Positions 1 to 7,939 of a stretch of 15,781 bases of DNA are shown here, in pieces. How positions within the stretch are numbered: the first letter of the stretch is position 1; each line of letters begins with the position of its first letter. A program made the position numbers and the translations under genes. The notes under the pieces were generated by a model. The model was not told the DNA's origin. It did no database searches and saw only the letters and a program-made list of their open reading frames with translations. Source of the stretch: JANLSE01 sp038214135 (GTDB lineage Bacteria; Chloroflexota; Chloroflexia; Chloroflexales; Roseiflexaceae); NCBI GenBank assembly GCA_038214135.1, contig JBBQSD010000139.1, forward strand, positions 1 to 15,781, read 5' to 3'.

Positions 1-44
1 TGGTGGGGGGTTGGGGGGTTGTGGGGTTGTTGTTGGGGGGGGTT
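1..44 (+). repeat. G-rich octamer tandem array, G-quadruplex-capable
   Basis: Five consecutive 8-bp units stay in register: GGGGGGTT at 5-12 and 13-20, GTGGGGTT at 21-28, a degenerate GTTGTTGG at 29-36, and GGGGGGTT at 37-44. Several runs of four or more G separated by loops of 2 to 8 nt meet the usual pattern for an intramolecular G-quadruplex on the plus strand. The array lies about 60 nt past the uxaC stop, so uxaC mRNA running into it would be C-rich and the G-runs would lie on the template strand. It is cut by the left window edge, so its full length is unknown. Confidence 0.7.
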
Positions 45-60
45 TGCTACCCCCCCTTTT
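36..60 (+). terminator. GC hairpin followed by T4, terminator-like on plus strand
   Basis: G36-G42 can pair with C50-C56 around the loop TTTGCTA, and four T follow at 57-60. That is the form of a short intrinsic terminator for transcription from left to right. It may end a plus-strand gene outside the window. It does not have a T-tail in the uxaC direction. The stem is built from the end of the G-rich octamer array, so it could be a by-product of the repeat. Confidence 0.35.
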
Positions 61-100
61 CCAACGGGGGGTTCCCCAAACCGCCCCTACCGTATACCTA

Positions 101-1534
101 TCACTCACCCGTTAACCGATACGCCCTACGCGCCAGCCCAATCGCACAATCGTGGGCCATCTCGGCGGCTGCCTGCTCATCGATCAGCCCCTCCAGGGTG
201 AGGCCAGCCAGCCAATCACAGCACACCCGCCGCCAGATATCGTGACGCGTTGGGATCGAGGCAAACGCCCGCGTATCATCATTGAAGCCAGCCGTATTGG
301 CCAACCCAGCCGTCTCGATCACCAGATCGAGATAGCGCCGCATGCCATTCACACTATCGTAGAACCACCAGGGTGGCCCAAGCAGTACCGCCGGGTAATG
401 GCCAGCCAGTGGCGCTAATTCGCGGCCATAGGTGCTTTCATCAAGCGTAAACAGAATCAAGCGGAAGCGCGGATCGGCCCCATATGCATTCAGCAGCGGT
501 CGCAGATTGCGTGTCCATTCGGTTGCAATTGGAATATCGGCACCCTTATCCGCCCCAAATCGCTCAAACAAGCCGGTGTTGTGGTTGCGCAAGCTGCCAA
601 CATGCAACTGCATCACCAAGCCATCCTCGCAGCTCATCCGTGCCAGTTCGATCAGCATATGCCCAGTAAACGCCTGTGCATCGGCCTCTGTTGCCTGCCC
701 CTGCAATGCCGCCGCAAAAATCCGTTCAGCTTCCGCATTCGAGAGCCGATTGGTATAGGGCGTCAGGGCCGCATGATCGGTTGCAGTTGCCCCTAATTGT
801 TTGAATGCAACTCGTCGCTGTTCAAGCGCCTGCACAAACCCTGTAAACGTCTCTACATCCCAGCCCACCCGCGTGCTGAGCACGCGGATCTGCTCGCGCC
901 AGTTCGGTGTCTGCAGATTCACCAGCGCATCCGGGCGGAAGGTCGGGCGAACCCTGCCCCAGCCAGCGGCATGCAGCGCCCGGTGGTGATCAAGTGGATC
1001 AGTTGCTGCATCCGTCGTACACAGCACCTCAATCCCAAAGCGCTCAAACAAGGCCCGTGGCCGATACTCGGGCAGCGCCAGGCGTTCCAGCAGATGATCA
1101 TAGATCCGGTCGGCACTCTCATTGGTCAGCCGTTCGGTGACACCAAACAGGTTGATCAGTTCATCGGCCAACCACAGGCCCGTTGGCGTCGCCCGAAACA
1201 GATCAAAATGGCTGGCAAAGCGTTTCCAGATCGCCCGATGATCGGGTTCTATAGGTTTGCCATCAAGGCTAGCCAAGCCCAGATCTTCGAGTGCAACGCC
1301 CTGGCTGTAGAGCATGCGGAAGACATAGTGATCCGGGATGATAAACAGATCCGCTGGGCTACCGAGCGTCGCATCTGGGTTACTCAGCAGTGCCGGGTCC
1401 ACATGGCCGTGTGGGCTGATGATCGGCAGACCACGAACATGCTCATACAGGCTACGGGCCATAGCCCGCCGCGATGGTTCCGGGTGAAAACAACGGTCGG
1501 GCGCGAGTGTCCATGGCGTTGGTGATTGGGGCAT
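101..1534 (-). CDS. uxaC: Uronate isomerase (glucuronate/galacturonate isomerase)
   Basis: Cytoplasmic enzyme that interconverts D-glucuronate and D-fructuronate, and D-galacturonate and D-tagaturonate, the first step of hexuronate breakdown. With the start used here it has 477 residues, close to the usual 465-475. Family motifs seen: the metal-binding SPHGHVD at residues 40-46, CTTDAATDPLDHH near 172-184, LHVGSLRNHN at 300-309, and the C-terminal GFNDDTRAF at 416-424. The start at 1534 is chosen because GAGG (1541-1544) sits 6 nt upstream. An ATG at 1537 overlaps it, and a further ATG at 1564 would add 10 residues but has no ribosome site. The gene lies 50 nt behind the hybrid kinase on the same strand and may be co-transcribed with it. 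No other hexuronate gene is in the window. The family assignment is firm; the preferred substrate is not shown by the sequence. Confidence 0.93.
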   Translation of the reverse strand: MPQSPTPWTLAPDRCFHPEPSRRAMARSLYEHVRGLPIISPHGHVDPALLSNPDATLGSPADLFIIPDHYVFRMLYSQGVALEDLGLASLDGKPIEPDHRAIWKRFASHFDLFRATPTGLWLADELINLFGVTERLTNESADRIYDHLLERLALPEYRPRALFERFGIEVLCTTDAATDPLDHHRALHAAGWGRVRPTFRPDALVNLQTPNWREQIRVLSTRVGWDVETFTGFVQALEQRRVAFKQLGATATDHAALTPYTNRLSNAEAERIFAAALQGQATEADAQAFTGHMLIELARMSCEDGLVMQLHVGSLRNHNTGLFERFGADKGADIPIATEWTRNLRPLLNAYGADPRFRLILFTLDESTYGRELAPLAGHYPAVLLGPPWWFYDSVNGMRRYLDLVIETAGLANTAGFNDDTRAFASIPTRHDIWRRVCCDWLAGLTLEGLIDEQAAAEMAHDCAIGLARRAYRLTGE

Positions 1535-1584
1535 CATCGACCTCACAAGCTCATTGCATATCATGAATCACGAGGAAAAGTATC

Positions 1585-4062
1585 TTAAATAAGTGTCTTA
1601 ATTGTTGTGACCAGATCAGTAAGCCGAACAGGCTTGCTCAGGTACGCGTTCGCACCGGCAGCCAGTGATTGCTCGCGGTCGCCTGGCATGGCGTGTGCCG
1701 AAAGGACAAGAATGGGAATGTTAGTACCTGGCGGATCGGCGCGTAGGGTACGGGTTGCCGTTAACCCATCCATATCGGGTAGCTGAATATCCATAATGAT
1801 CAGGGCTGGCGGTTCAGCGTGGGCATCAATCAATGCATCATGGCCTGTCTGGGCTTGAGCAACCCGATAGCCACGCATGGTTAGATATTCAGCAATCATC
1901 GTGCGCGTCTCGGGATTATCCTCAACCAACAGGATTAGTGGTGCATCGCCATTCACATGAATATCAGGGATCGCTCTATCTTCGGGTGGCAATGCCGCAA
2001 CCAGCGCAGGGCTACTGCTTGGTTGCCAGGGTAAACTCACAATGAAGCGGCTGCCCTTTCCGAGTTCACTGACAAGGCTAACAGATCCACCATGCAGCTT
2101 GGTGAGCCGTTCAACCAGCGCGAGCCCCAGCCCAGTGCCTTCATACTGGCGTGTAAGGCCACTATCGATCTGGACGAATGGTTGAAAAAGGTGGGTTTGA
2201 TCACTACTATCAATCCCAATTCCCGTATCCCAGACGATCAGATCGACTGCATTTGCGGCGATATTGCCACACACTTCCAGGCCAACTTCGCCGCCATTGG
2301 GAGTAAATTTGACCGCATTACCCAGCAGATTAACAAGAATCTGCTTCAGCCGTCGCGGATCGGCATCAATAATGGCAACCGCCGGATCGAGCGTGGTATC
2401 GACACGCAATTGTTTGCGTTTCGCTGTTTCGGCAATCATCCGAATACACGAATGAACCAGCCCTGCCATTGGTATCGGCTGGATCTCCAGTACCAGCTTG
2501 CCAGCCTCAATCTTCGAGAGATCGAGAATATCATTGATCAGTTCCAGCAGATGGCGTCCGCTTTCCTCAATACCGCGCACCGAGCGCCGCTGAAATTCGG
2601 TCAGTGGCCCAGAGAGATCATCCTGAAGGAGTTCGGAACGGCCAAGAATAGATGTCAATGGTGTACGCAATTCATGGCTCATATTGGCCAGAAACTCATC
2701 CTTAAGGCGGGCAGCACGGGCCAGTTCAATATTTGCCTGGACAAGCTCTTCACTGTGTTTGCGGATCTTAGCCTCTGCTATCTTGCGTTCGGTGATATCA
2801 GTCTCGATCCCAAAGATCAGTTCCGGTGTTCCATCCGGCCTGCGCTGGAAGATGATCTCACGGCTGGAAAACCAGCGCCAAACCCCACCAGCGGTACGCA
2901 AACGGTATTCGCTCGCGAAGATATCTCCATCGGCCAGAACAGCCAGATGATTGTATTGTTTTTGCAGCAAGTGAATATCATCCGGGTGGGCTACTTTGAG
3001 AAAGAATTCCGTCCCTAGGTGCTCAATCTGTTCTGGTGTGTAGCCAAGAATCGTTAGGGGCGAACGGTTGGAAGAGAATGTCTCATTGGTATGCAGATTA
3101 TACACATACACGATATCCGGCGTTGCATTATTAATACTCTGGGCGAATTTGAGGCTGCGAGCAAGTTCCTCTTCGGCGCGCTGGCGCACGGTAATATTGA
3201 TCGAGACAGCAGTGATGCCATCAACGTTGCCATTGGCATCGTACAAGGGTGCATACCAGGTCTCGAATGTATATTCGCGCATAGTACGAATGCAACTGAA
3301 GCTCTCGCCAGCCAGTGCTCGGTGCAAATCGGCGATGATCTCCTGGCGATCGGCAAACAGTTCAAACACCGATTGGCCGATCACTTCGTTTGGTTCTATC
3401 TCGAGGAGGGCCAATCCGCGCCCTTCTGCAACAGTGAAGATCGCCTGCTGGTTAATGCCAAACAAAATAAGTGGTGCATTCGTGGCAACGGTGCGTAGCC
3501 GTTCATCGCTTGTTCGTAGCTCGGCAAGTGCATTCTGGAGATCACTGGTTCGTTCGGTAATGCGCTGTTCGAGTGTGCGGTTCAATGCTGCGAGCTGCCT
3601 ACTATTCAGATCTAGCACTCTTCGGCTAATCAGCAGCCCGCCGATCAGTGTGATGTAGATCGCGAGGAATAGTGGGTTTGCATAGACCCCCTGCCAGTTC
3701 GCACGGGCCAAGAGGATCAGGATGGTTGTGAATGATGCAATAACCACCCAACGTGGCGTGAGCAGCACTAATGCCAGCACTGGCGGGAAGAAAACCAGCA
3801 ATGAGCCATATTGTGTTACGAATGGCTCAGGCTGTGATATTGCGATGATGATCGCGAACAGCATGACTGTAATGAACGCAGCCGATTCCAAATGCCGCCA
3901 ATAGAGGTAAGCCAGCACCGAGAAGATAATTGGGCTAATATATGTGAACCAGTTGTCAGGGTAGCCTGCAGTCGCTTGGTTCGCTAACACAATCACCCAT
4001 GCGCCAATAGCAAAGGCGATCAGCATCATCAGCTTTGTCTGCCGAGCTTCTCTACTATCCAT
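1585..4062 (-). CDS. Membrane-bound PAS-PAS hybrid sensor histidine kinase
   Basis: 825-residue hybrid kinase. Order of parts: about six hydrophobic segments (residues 12-147), a probable coiled coil (150-190), PAS domain 1 (about 186-292), PAS domain 2 with PAC-like end ITERK (about 303-426), HisKA dimerisation domain with phospho-acceptor His463 in MSHELRTPL, HATPase domain with N-box Asn582, G1 box DTGIGI (612-617) and G2 box GTGLGL (642-647), and a C-terminal receiver domain (708-825) with Asp758 as phospho-acceptor, acidic pair E714/D715, Ser788 and Lys810. All catalytic residues are present, so it should be active. There is no dedicated output domain, so the phosphate must pass to a separate Hpt protein or regulator, or the receiver modulates the kinase. 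The N-terminal membrane domain lacks a large periplasmic loop, which suggests sensing in the membrane or by the PAS domains. No strong ribosome site precedes the ATG. The ligand is unknown. Confidence 0.92.
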   Translation of the reverse strand: MDSREARQTKLMMLIAFAIGAWVIVLANQATAGYPDNWFTYISPIIFSVLAYLYWRHLESAAFITVMLFAIIIAISQPEPFVTQYGSLLVFFPPVLALVLLTPRWVVIASFTTILILLARANWQGVYANPLFLAIYITLIGGLLISRRVLDLNSRQLAALNRTLEQRITERTSDLQNALAELRTSDERLRTVATNAPLILFGINQQAIFTVAEGRGLALLEIEPNEVIGQSVFELFADRQEIIADLHRALAGESFSCIRTMREYTFETWYAPLYDANGNVDGITAVSINITVRQRAEEELARSLKFAQSINNATPDIVYVYNLHTNETFSSNRSPLTILGYTPEQIEHLGTEFFLKVAHPDDIHLLQKQYNHLAVLADGDIFASEYRLRTAGGVWRWFSSREIIFQRRPDGTPELIFGIETDITERKIAEAKIRKHSEELVQANIELARAARLKDEFLANMSHELRTPLTSILGRSELLQDDLSGPLTEFQRRSVRGIEESGRHLLELINDILDLSKIEAGKLVLEIQPIPMAGLVHSCIRMIAETAKRKQLRVDTTLDPAVAIIDADPRRLKQILVNLLGNAVKFTPNGGEVGLEVCGNIAANAVDLIVWDTGIGIDSSDQTHLFQPFVQIDSGLTRQYEGTGLGLALVERLTKLHGGSVSLVSELGKGSRFIVSLPWQPSSSPALVAALPPEDRAIPDIHVNGDAPLILLVEDNPETRTMIAEYLTMRGYRVAQAQTGHDALIDAHAEPPALIIMDIQLPDMDGLTATRTLRADPPGTNIPILVLSAHAMPGDREQSLAAGANAYLSKPVRLTDLVTTIKTLI

Positions 4063-4108
4063 TGCAGAAGCATACTTTCTATATTTGGGTAGGCGAAAGC
4101 ATAGAAGA

Positions 4109-4126
4109 GTGTTGTGGGTGTTGTGA
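4109..4126. repeat. 9-bp tandem pair in kinase spacer
   Basis: GTGTTGTGG at 4109-4117 is followed directly by GTGTTGTGA at 4118-4126, in the 99-nt spacer between the HAMP kinase stop and the hybrid kinase start. Only two copies are present, so chance duplication is possible. I saw no convincing promoter in this spacer, so read-through from the upstream regulator-kinase pair into the hybrid kinase is possible. Confidence 0.4.
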
Positions 4127-4161
4127 ATGGAGATAATAGTATCAGGAGTTGGGAATGAATA

Positions 4162-5631
4162 CTAGACTCTTTCGGCGGATGTGAGTCGGATTGGTTTCAC
4201 CGCCGTGGAAATTGGCAGCGCAACATGAAAGGTTGTTCCATGGCCAATCTGGCTGGTGGCCCACACCCGCCCGCCTTGCAAATCAACCAGGCGCTTAACA
4301 ATTGTCAGCCCTAATCCGCTTCCGCCTGTTTCACGCGTTCGTGCCCGATCTGCCCGCCAGAAGCGCTCAAACAACCGCGCCAGATCTTCGGGAGGAATGC
4401 CAGGCCCTGTGTCACTTACCGAGAAGATCACGCTTCCTGCTGGTTGTCGGGTGCTTGTAGGGACGCGATATATCGTGTCGGTACGAGGTTGGATTGCGTC
4501 CAGACGGTTGTGTGTATCGATTGCAGCAGCAAGTGTGATGATCCCGCCTGCTGGTGTATAGCGAATCGCATTCTCGATCAGGTTTCCAAGAACCTGGGCC
4601 ATCCGTTGTGGGTCGGCAACCACCGTGAGGGGTGTTGGTGGTGGGTTTGTCTGCAGGGTAATGTGCTGTTGGCGGGCACGCGCAGCGGCACTCGCAGCCG
4701 CTTGGCGCAGGCTGTCGCCGACATCGAGTTGCTCAAGATTGAGGGTCAGTTGGCCTGCATCGGCTAATGAGATCAGCCGCAGATCATCAACAAGCCTGCT
4801 CAGCAGCCCAACCTCCTCAGTTAGTGATCCAAGTAACATTGGCGTCGGCTGCTCAACACCATCCTCCAGGCTTTCGAGTTGCAAGCGTAGGACGCTCAAA
4901 GGGGTGCGTAATTCGTGGGCAATATCGGCAACCTGTTGGCGGCGCAGGTCCTCCTGCTGTTCGAGCTGGGCGGCCATTGTATTGAATGCTGTTGCAAGAT
5001 CGGCCAATTCGCGATCAACTGGTATTGGAAGCGCCTCGTGGCGCGCACCACTGGCCAATCGGCGGGCAGCCACCGTCAGCGTCCGCAGTGGGCCTGTCAC
5101 CTGTGCCGCACTGACCAATCCGGCGACGAGTGCAATGGCAAGAGCGGTAATGCTGCCGATCAACACACTCAGGCGCACCCGAGTCAGGAACTCCCGTTCC
5201 GATTGGCTCAACTGGTCGCGGGCGCTGCTCACCAGTACCGTTCCAACCATCGTTTCATTGACGATAACAGGGGCACGCATCTCGCTGCGCAGTGCCGCCG
5301 TCCGACGATTGCTGAATGGGACTGTGCTATCGAAGATCACGCCACCCTGGTTGTCGAGCAGTTGCAACTGGCGTCGATCAGCAAGTTTGCCTGATTGGAG
5401 CAGCGGAAAACGATGGCGTAGGAATCCATCAACACCGCGCCAGCTCCCGCGCCGATCATAATAATCGGCCAATCGTTCGGCGGCGTCACTGGCTTCAAGC
5501 TGTGCTTGACGATCCGCCAGACTGTCGAAGCCGCGCTGGATCAGAAACGTGGCGAGGCCAGCCACAACCGCCACGGCAAGCAGCGCGACAAGAATATAGG
5601 TAATGGTCAGTCGATTACGGAGTGATCGCAT
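4162..5631 (-). CDS. HAMP-domain sensor histidine kinase (EnvZ/BaeS type)
   Basis: 489-residue classical sensor kinase of a two-component system. Membrane segment 1 is at residues 11-31, an extracytoplasmic sensor region at about 36-150, membrane segment 2 at 154-176 and HAMP at 177-229. The HisKA domain carries phospho-acceptor His239 in DIAHELRTPL. The HATPase domain has N-box Asn354 (LIENAIRYTP), G1 box DTGPG (407-411) and G2 box GGSGLGL (436-442). An extra stretch of roughly 30 residues (371-400) lies between the N box and G1 box and is longer than in most relatives. The gene begins 32 nt after the stop of the OmpR-type regulator, its evident partner. The ribosome site before the ATG is weak, so translation may be coupled to the regulator. 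The signal sensed is unknown. Confidence 0.93.
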   Translation of the reverse strand: MRSLRNRLTITYILVALLAVAVVAGLATFLIQRGFDSLADRQAQLEASDAAERLADYYDRRGSWRGVDGFLRHRFPLLQSGKLADRRQLQLLDNQGGVIFDSTVPFSNRRTAALRSEMRAPVIVNETMVGTVLVSSARDQLSQSEREFLTRVRLSVLIGSITALAIALVAGLVSAAQVTGPLRTLTVAARRLASGARHEALPIPVDRELADLATAFNTMAAQLEQQEDLRRQQVADIAHELRTPLSVLRLQLESLEDGVEQPTPMLLGSLTEEVGLLSRLVDDLRLISLADAGQLTLNLEQLDVGDSLRQAAASAAARARQQHITLQTNPPPTPLTVVADPQRMAQVLGNLIENAIRYTPAGGIITLAAAIDTHNRLDAIQPRTDTIYRVPTSTRQPAGSVIFSVSDTGPGIPPEDLARLFERFWRADRARTRETGGSGLGLTIVKRLVDLQGGRVWATSQIGHGTTFHVALPISTAVKPIRLTSAERV

Positions 5632-5663
5632 GATATGATCGCTTGATCTGGTATATATGGCGG

Positions 5664-6350
5664 CTATTCATCATCACGGAATTTGTACCCAATCCCAAAG
5701 ACTGTCAGAATATAGGTTGGGTTGGCAGCATCTGGCTCGATTTTGCGGCGCAGATTCTTGATATGGGCATCGATTGTTCGTTCATAGCCAGCATCGGCAT
5801 CGCCTGCCACAATATCGAGCAGTTGCGCGCGACTCAGTGGCCGCCCCTGATTGCGCATCAATGCGGTCAGCAGTTCGAATTCGGTTGGTGTGAGATCGAT
5901 CAGTCGGCCATCAATGCGAACACTCCGCCGATCAATATCGAGCTCGACCATGCCGCTACGCAACACTGTCGTTGTGGTCAGATTCCCTGTTGCACGCCGC
6001 AGGAGCGCTCGGGCGCGGGCGACGACCTCACGCGGGCTAAAGGGCTTGGTAATATAATCATCGGCACCAAGTTCCAGGCCAATCAGCATATCGGCCTCCT
6101 CAACCCTGGCGGTCAGCATCATAATCGGGACATCGGAGGTGCGGCGGATCTGACGACAGACTTCCATACCATCGATTTCAGGCAGCATCAGATCCAGCAG
6201 TATCAGATCTGGCCGATCGCGGCGGGCCGATTCGATTGCAGCACGGCCATCATAGGCAGTGATCGTGTCGAACCCGGCCTGCCGGAAGTAGGCAACCAAC
6301 CCCTGCACTAGCTTACGTTCATCGTCGACGATCAGAATACGTTGTGGCAT
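5664..6350 (-). CDS. OmpR/PhoB-family response regulator
   Basis: 228-residue DNA-binding response regulator. The receiver domain (1-118) has the acidic pair D9/D10, phospho-acceptor Asp53 (LLDLMLPEIDG) and Lys102 (TKPF). A winged-helix DNA-binding domain follows (about 125-226) with the family signature around LTPTEFELL, the ERTIDAHIKNLRRKI recognition region and the C-terminal GIGYKF hairpin. The reading frame is open further upstream, but the start at 6350 is clear because TGGAGGTG (minus strand, 6353-6360) sits just before it and the receiver fold begins at once. It is the first gene of a pair with the HAMP kinase, which presumably phosphorylates it. The 138-nt gap to the divergent maf start must hold the promoter; TTCACA and TATACT elements are visible there but with a short 15-nt spacing, so I do not call them. 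Confidence 0.95.
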   Translation of the reverse strand: MPQRILIVDDERKLVQGLVAYFRQAGFDTITAYDGRAAIESARRDRPDLILLDLMLPEIDGMEVCRQIRRTSDVPIMMLTARVEEADMLIGLELGADDYITKPFSPREVVARARALLRRATGNLTTTTVLRSGMVELDIDRRSVRIDGRLIDLTPTEFELLTALMRNQGRPLSRAQLLDIVAGDADAGYERTIDAHIKNLRRKIEPDAANPTYILTVFGIGYKFRDDE

Positions 6351-6488
6351 AACACCTCCAGATGCCCTTCGTGACAAGTAATAGTAGTATATTGGTGTGA
6401 AGGAGCTGTGAATAGTGCGGTTGCCGTGTCTATCGTTCCATGCTACCATAGCTTGGATATGATCAATTCAATCGTTGCGACAAAGAGT

Positions 6489-7199
6489 ATGATCAATACA
6501 GCTGATCTCGTGCTTGCCTCTGCTTCACCGCGCCGTCGTGAGTTGCTGAGTTATTTTGGGTTGCCCTTTCAAAGCGTTGCCACCGATGCCGAGGAGCAAG
6601 AGCACGCCCCCGAAGATATTGTCGCGCTGTTGCCAACAGCATCATTGCCATTGCGTATCCATGATCACCCAACTCTGCGGGCCTGGCGAAAAGCGCATGC
6701 CGTATATGAACAGATGGTAGCCGGTGTTATCATCGCCGCAGATACGATTGTTGTGCTCGATGAAGATGTGTTAAATAAGCCGGAAGATGCGGCCCATGCG
6801 CGGATGATGCTACGGCGGCTCTCCGGGCGTGAGCATATCGTCTATACTGGTTTGGCGGTGCTTGATGGGCGGCCCGGTCACACAGATACGCTGCTGCTCG
6901 ATCTTGTAGCGAGTCGTGTGCATGTTGCCGAACTCAGCGATGATCAGATTGCTGCCTATGTTGCCACTGGTGAGCCGCTGGATAAAGCCGGTGCATATGG
7001 CATTCAAGGTCTTGGTGGTCGGCTTGTTCGTATGGTTATCGGCAGTTACACCAATGTGGTTGGCTTGCCAGTTATCGATCTTCACCAACTGCTGACTAAA
7101 ATTGGTATTGTGGGTTTAGCCGATCCCCATACAGTATATCAGCGTTGGCTGAGTGACCAGGGAAAGGAAGCACTCCCATGCCCCCCAACCTTACCATAA
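6489..7199 (+). CDS. maf: Maf-family nucleoside triphosphate pyrophosphatase
   Basis: Hydrolyses non-canonical or excess nucleoside triphosphates to the monophosphate, a house-cleaning role. With this start it has 236 residues. The substrate-binding loop LASASPRRREL is at 9-19, the catalytic stretch ADTIVVLDEDVLNKP at 84-98 contains Asp85 and Lys97, and YVATGEPLDKAGAYGIQG lies at 157-174. The GIQG and VLNKP forms resemble the dTTP/UTP pyrophosphatase branch (YhdE) more than the 7-methyl-GTP branch (YceF). About 15 extra residues are inserted at roughly 41-60 and about 30 extend the C-terminus. Start choice: ATG 6489 places the conserved loop at the usual distance from the N-terminus. Possible earlier starts are ATG 6459 and GTG 6408, the latter with AGGAG only 2 nt away. 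The gene is divergent from the OmpR regulator and overlaps the next gene by 22 nt. Confidence 0.9.
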   Translation: MINTADLVLASASPRRRELLSYFGLPFQSVATDAEEQEHAPEDIVALLPTASLPLRIHDHPTLRAWRKAHAVYEQMVAGVIIAADTIVVLDEDVLNKPEDAAHARMMLRRLSGREHIVYTGLAVLDGRPGHTDTLLLDLVASRVHVAELSDDQIAAYVATGEPLDKAGAYGIQGLGGRLVRMVIGSYTNVVGLPVIDLHQLLTKIGIVGLADPHTVYQRWLSDQGKEALPCPPTLP

Positions 7200-7939
7200 A
7201 GGTGCTGATTGTCGATGATCATCCGCTCTTTCGGCAGGGCGTGCGTGCTGCGCTCTCGGCCTACGAGGACATTACGGTTGTGGCCGAGGCGGCCACGGGT
7301 GAAGAGGCGCTCCAATGGTTGAATGCAACGATCCACAGCCAGGAGCCGAGTATTGTTCTGGTTGATCTGAACCTGCCCCAGATCAGTGGCCTTGAGGTGA
7401 CACGCCAGATTCGGCATCAGTACCCGAATATTGGGGTGGTGATGCTGAGCATGCACGAAAGCGATGAACAGGCCTTTAATGCCCTTCAGGCAGGCGCGGC
7501 GGCCTATCGGCCAAAGGATATCAAACCAAAGGATCTTGTCGAAGTCTTGCGGCGGGTTGCCCGTGGCGAATATGTGATTAATGATGTTGTGTTTGAGGAT
7601 CCAAAAGTCGCGAGTCGCCTGCTGAGCCAATTTCGCAGTATGCCCCGCGATCTCTCAACCGCTCCCGATGCTGATTTTCCATTATTCACCCCGCTTAGTG
7701 ATCGCGAGATTGAGGTGCTAGAACGGATTGCGGCTGGTGGGAGTAATCGTGATATCGCTGAGTCACTTGGTATCAGCACCCAGACGGTCAAAAACCATAT
7801 TTCATCGATTCTACGCAAGCTCTCACTCAATGATCGAACGCAGGCAGTGTTGTTTGCTCTGCGCCGTGGTTGGATTGAAACTCCTGAGACAATGATTGGT
7901 GGTGGGCCTGTTCCCGAGCAACATGACGATGACAAGTGA
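7178..7939 (+). CDS. NarL/LuxR-family response regulator
   Basis: 253-residue response regulator. The receiver domain (7-128) has D13/D14, phospho-acceptor Asp63 (LVDLNLPQISG), Ser91 and Lys113. A linker of about 40 residues leads to a LuxR-type helix-turn-helix (163-228), seen as LSDREIEVLERIAAGGSN followed by STQTVKNHISSILRKL. GGAAAGGAAG at 7161-7170, inside the end of maf, is a good ribosome site, and the two genes overlap by 22 nt, so translation is probably coupled. The family usually works with a HisKA_3-type kinase; neither kinase in this window is of that type, so it is an orphan here. The C-terminal tail is short and acidic. Its targets are unknown. Confidence 0.93.
   Translation: MPPNLTIKVLIVDDHPLFRQGVRAALSAYEDITVVAEAATGEEALQWLNATIHSQEPSIVLVDLNLPQISGLEVTRQIRHQYPNIGVVMLSMHESDEQAFNALQAGAAAYRPKDIKPKDLVEVLRRVARGEYVINDVVFEDPKVASRLLSQFRSMPRDLSTAPDADFPLFTPLSDREIEVLERIAAGGSNRDIAESLGISTQTVKNHISSILRKLSLNDRTQAVLFALRRGWIETPETMIGGGPVPEQHDDDK

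Noticed and set aside
797..1525. A 242-codon open frame on the plus strand opposite uxaC
   Set aside because: It is antisense to a well-supported enzyme gene, has no recognisable domain and reads like a mirror of its codon bias.
2092..3018. A 308-codon open frame on the plus strand opposite the hybrid kinase
   Set aside because: It lies fully antisense to intact kinase domains and shows no family motif or ribosome site.
5643..6311. A 222-codon plus-strand frame opposite the OmpR-type regulator
   Set aside because: It is a shadow of the regulator on the other strand, without any motif.
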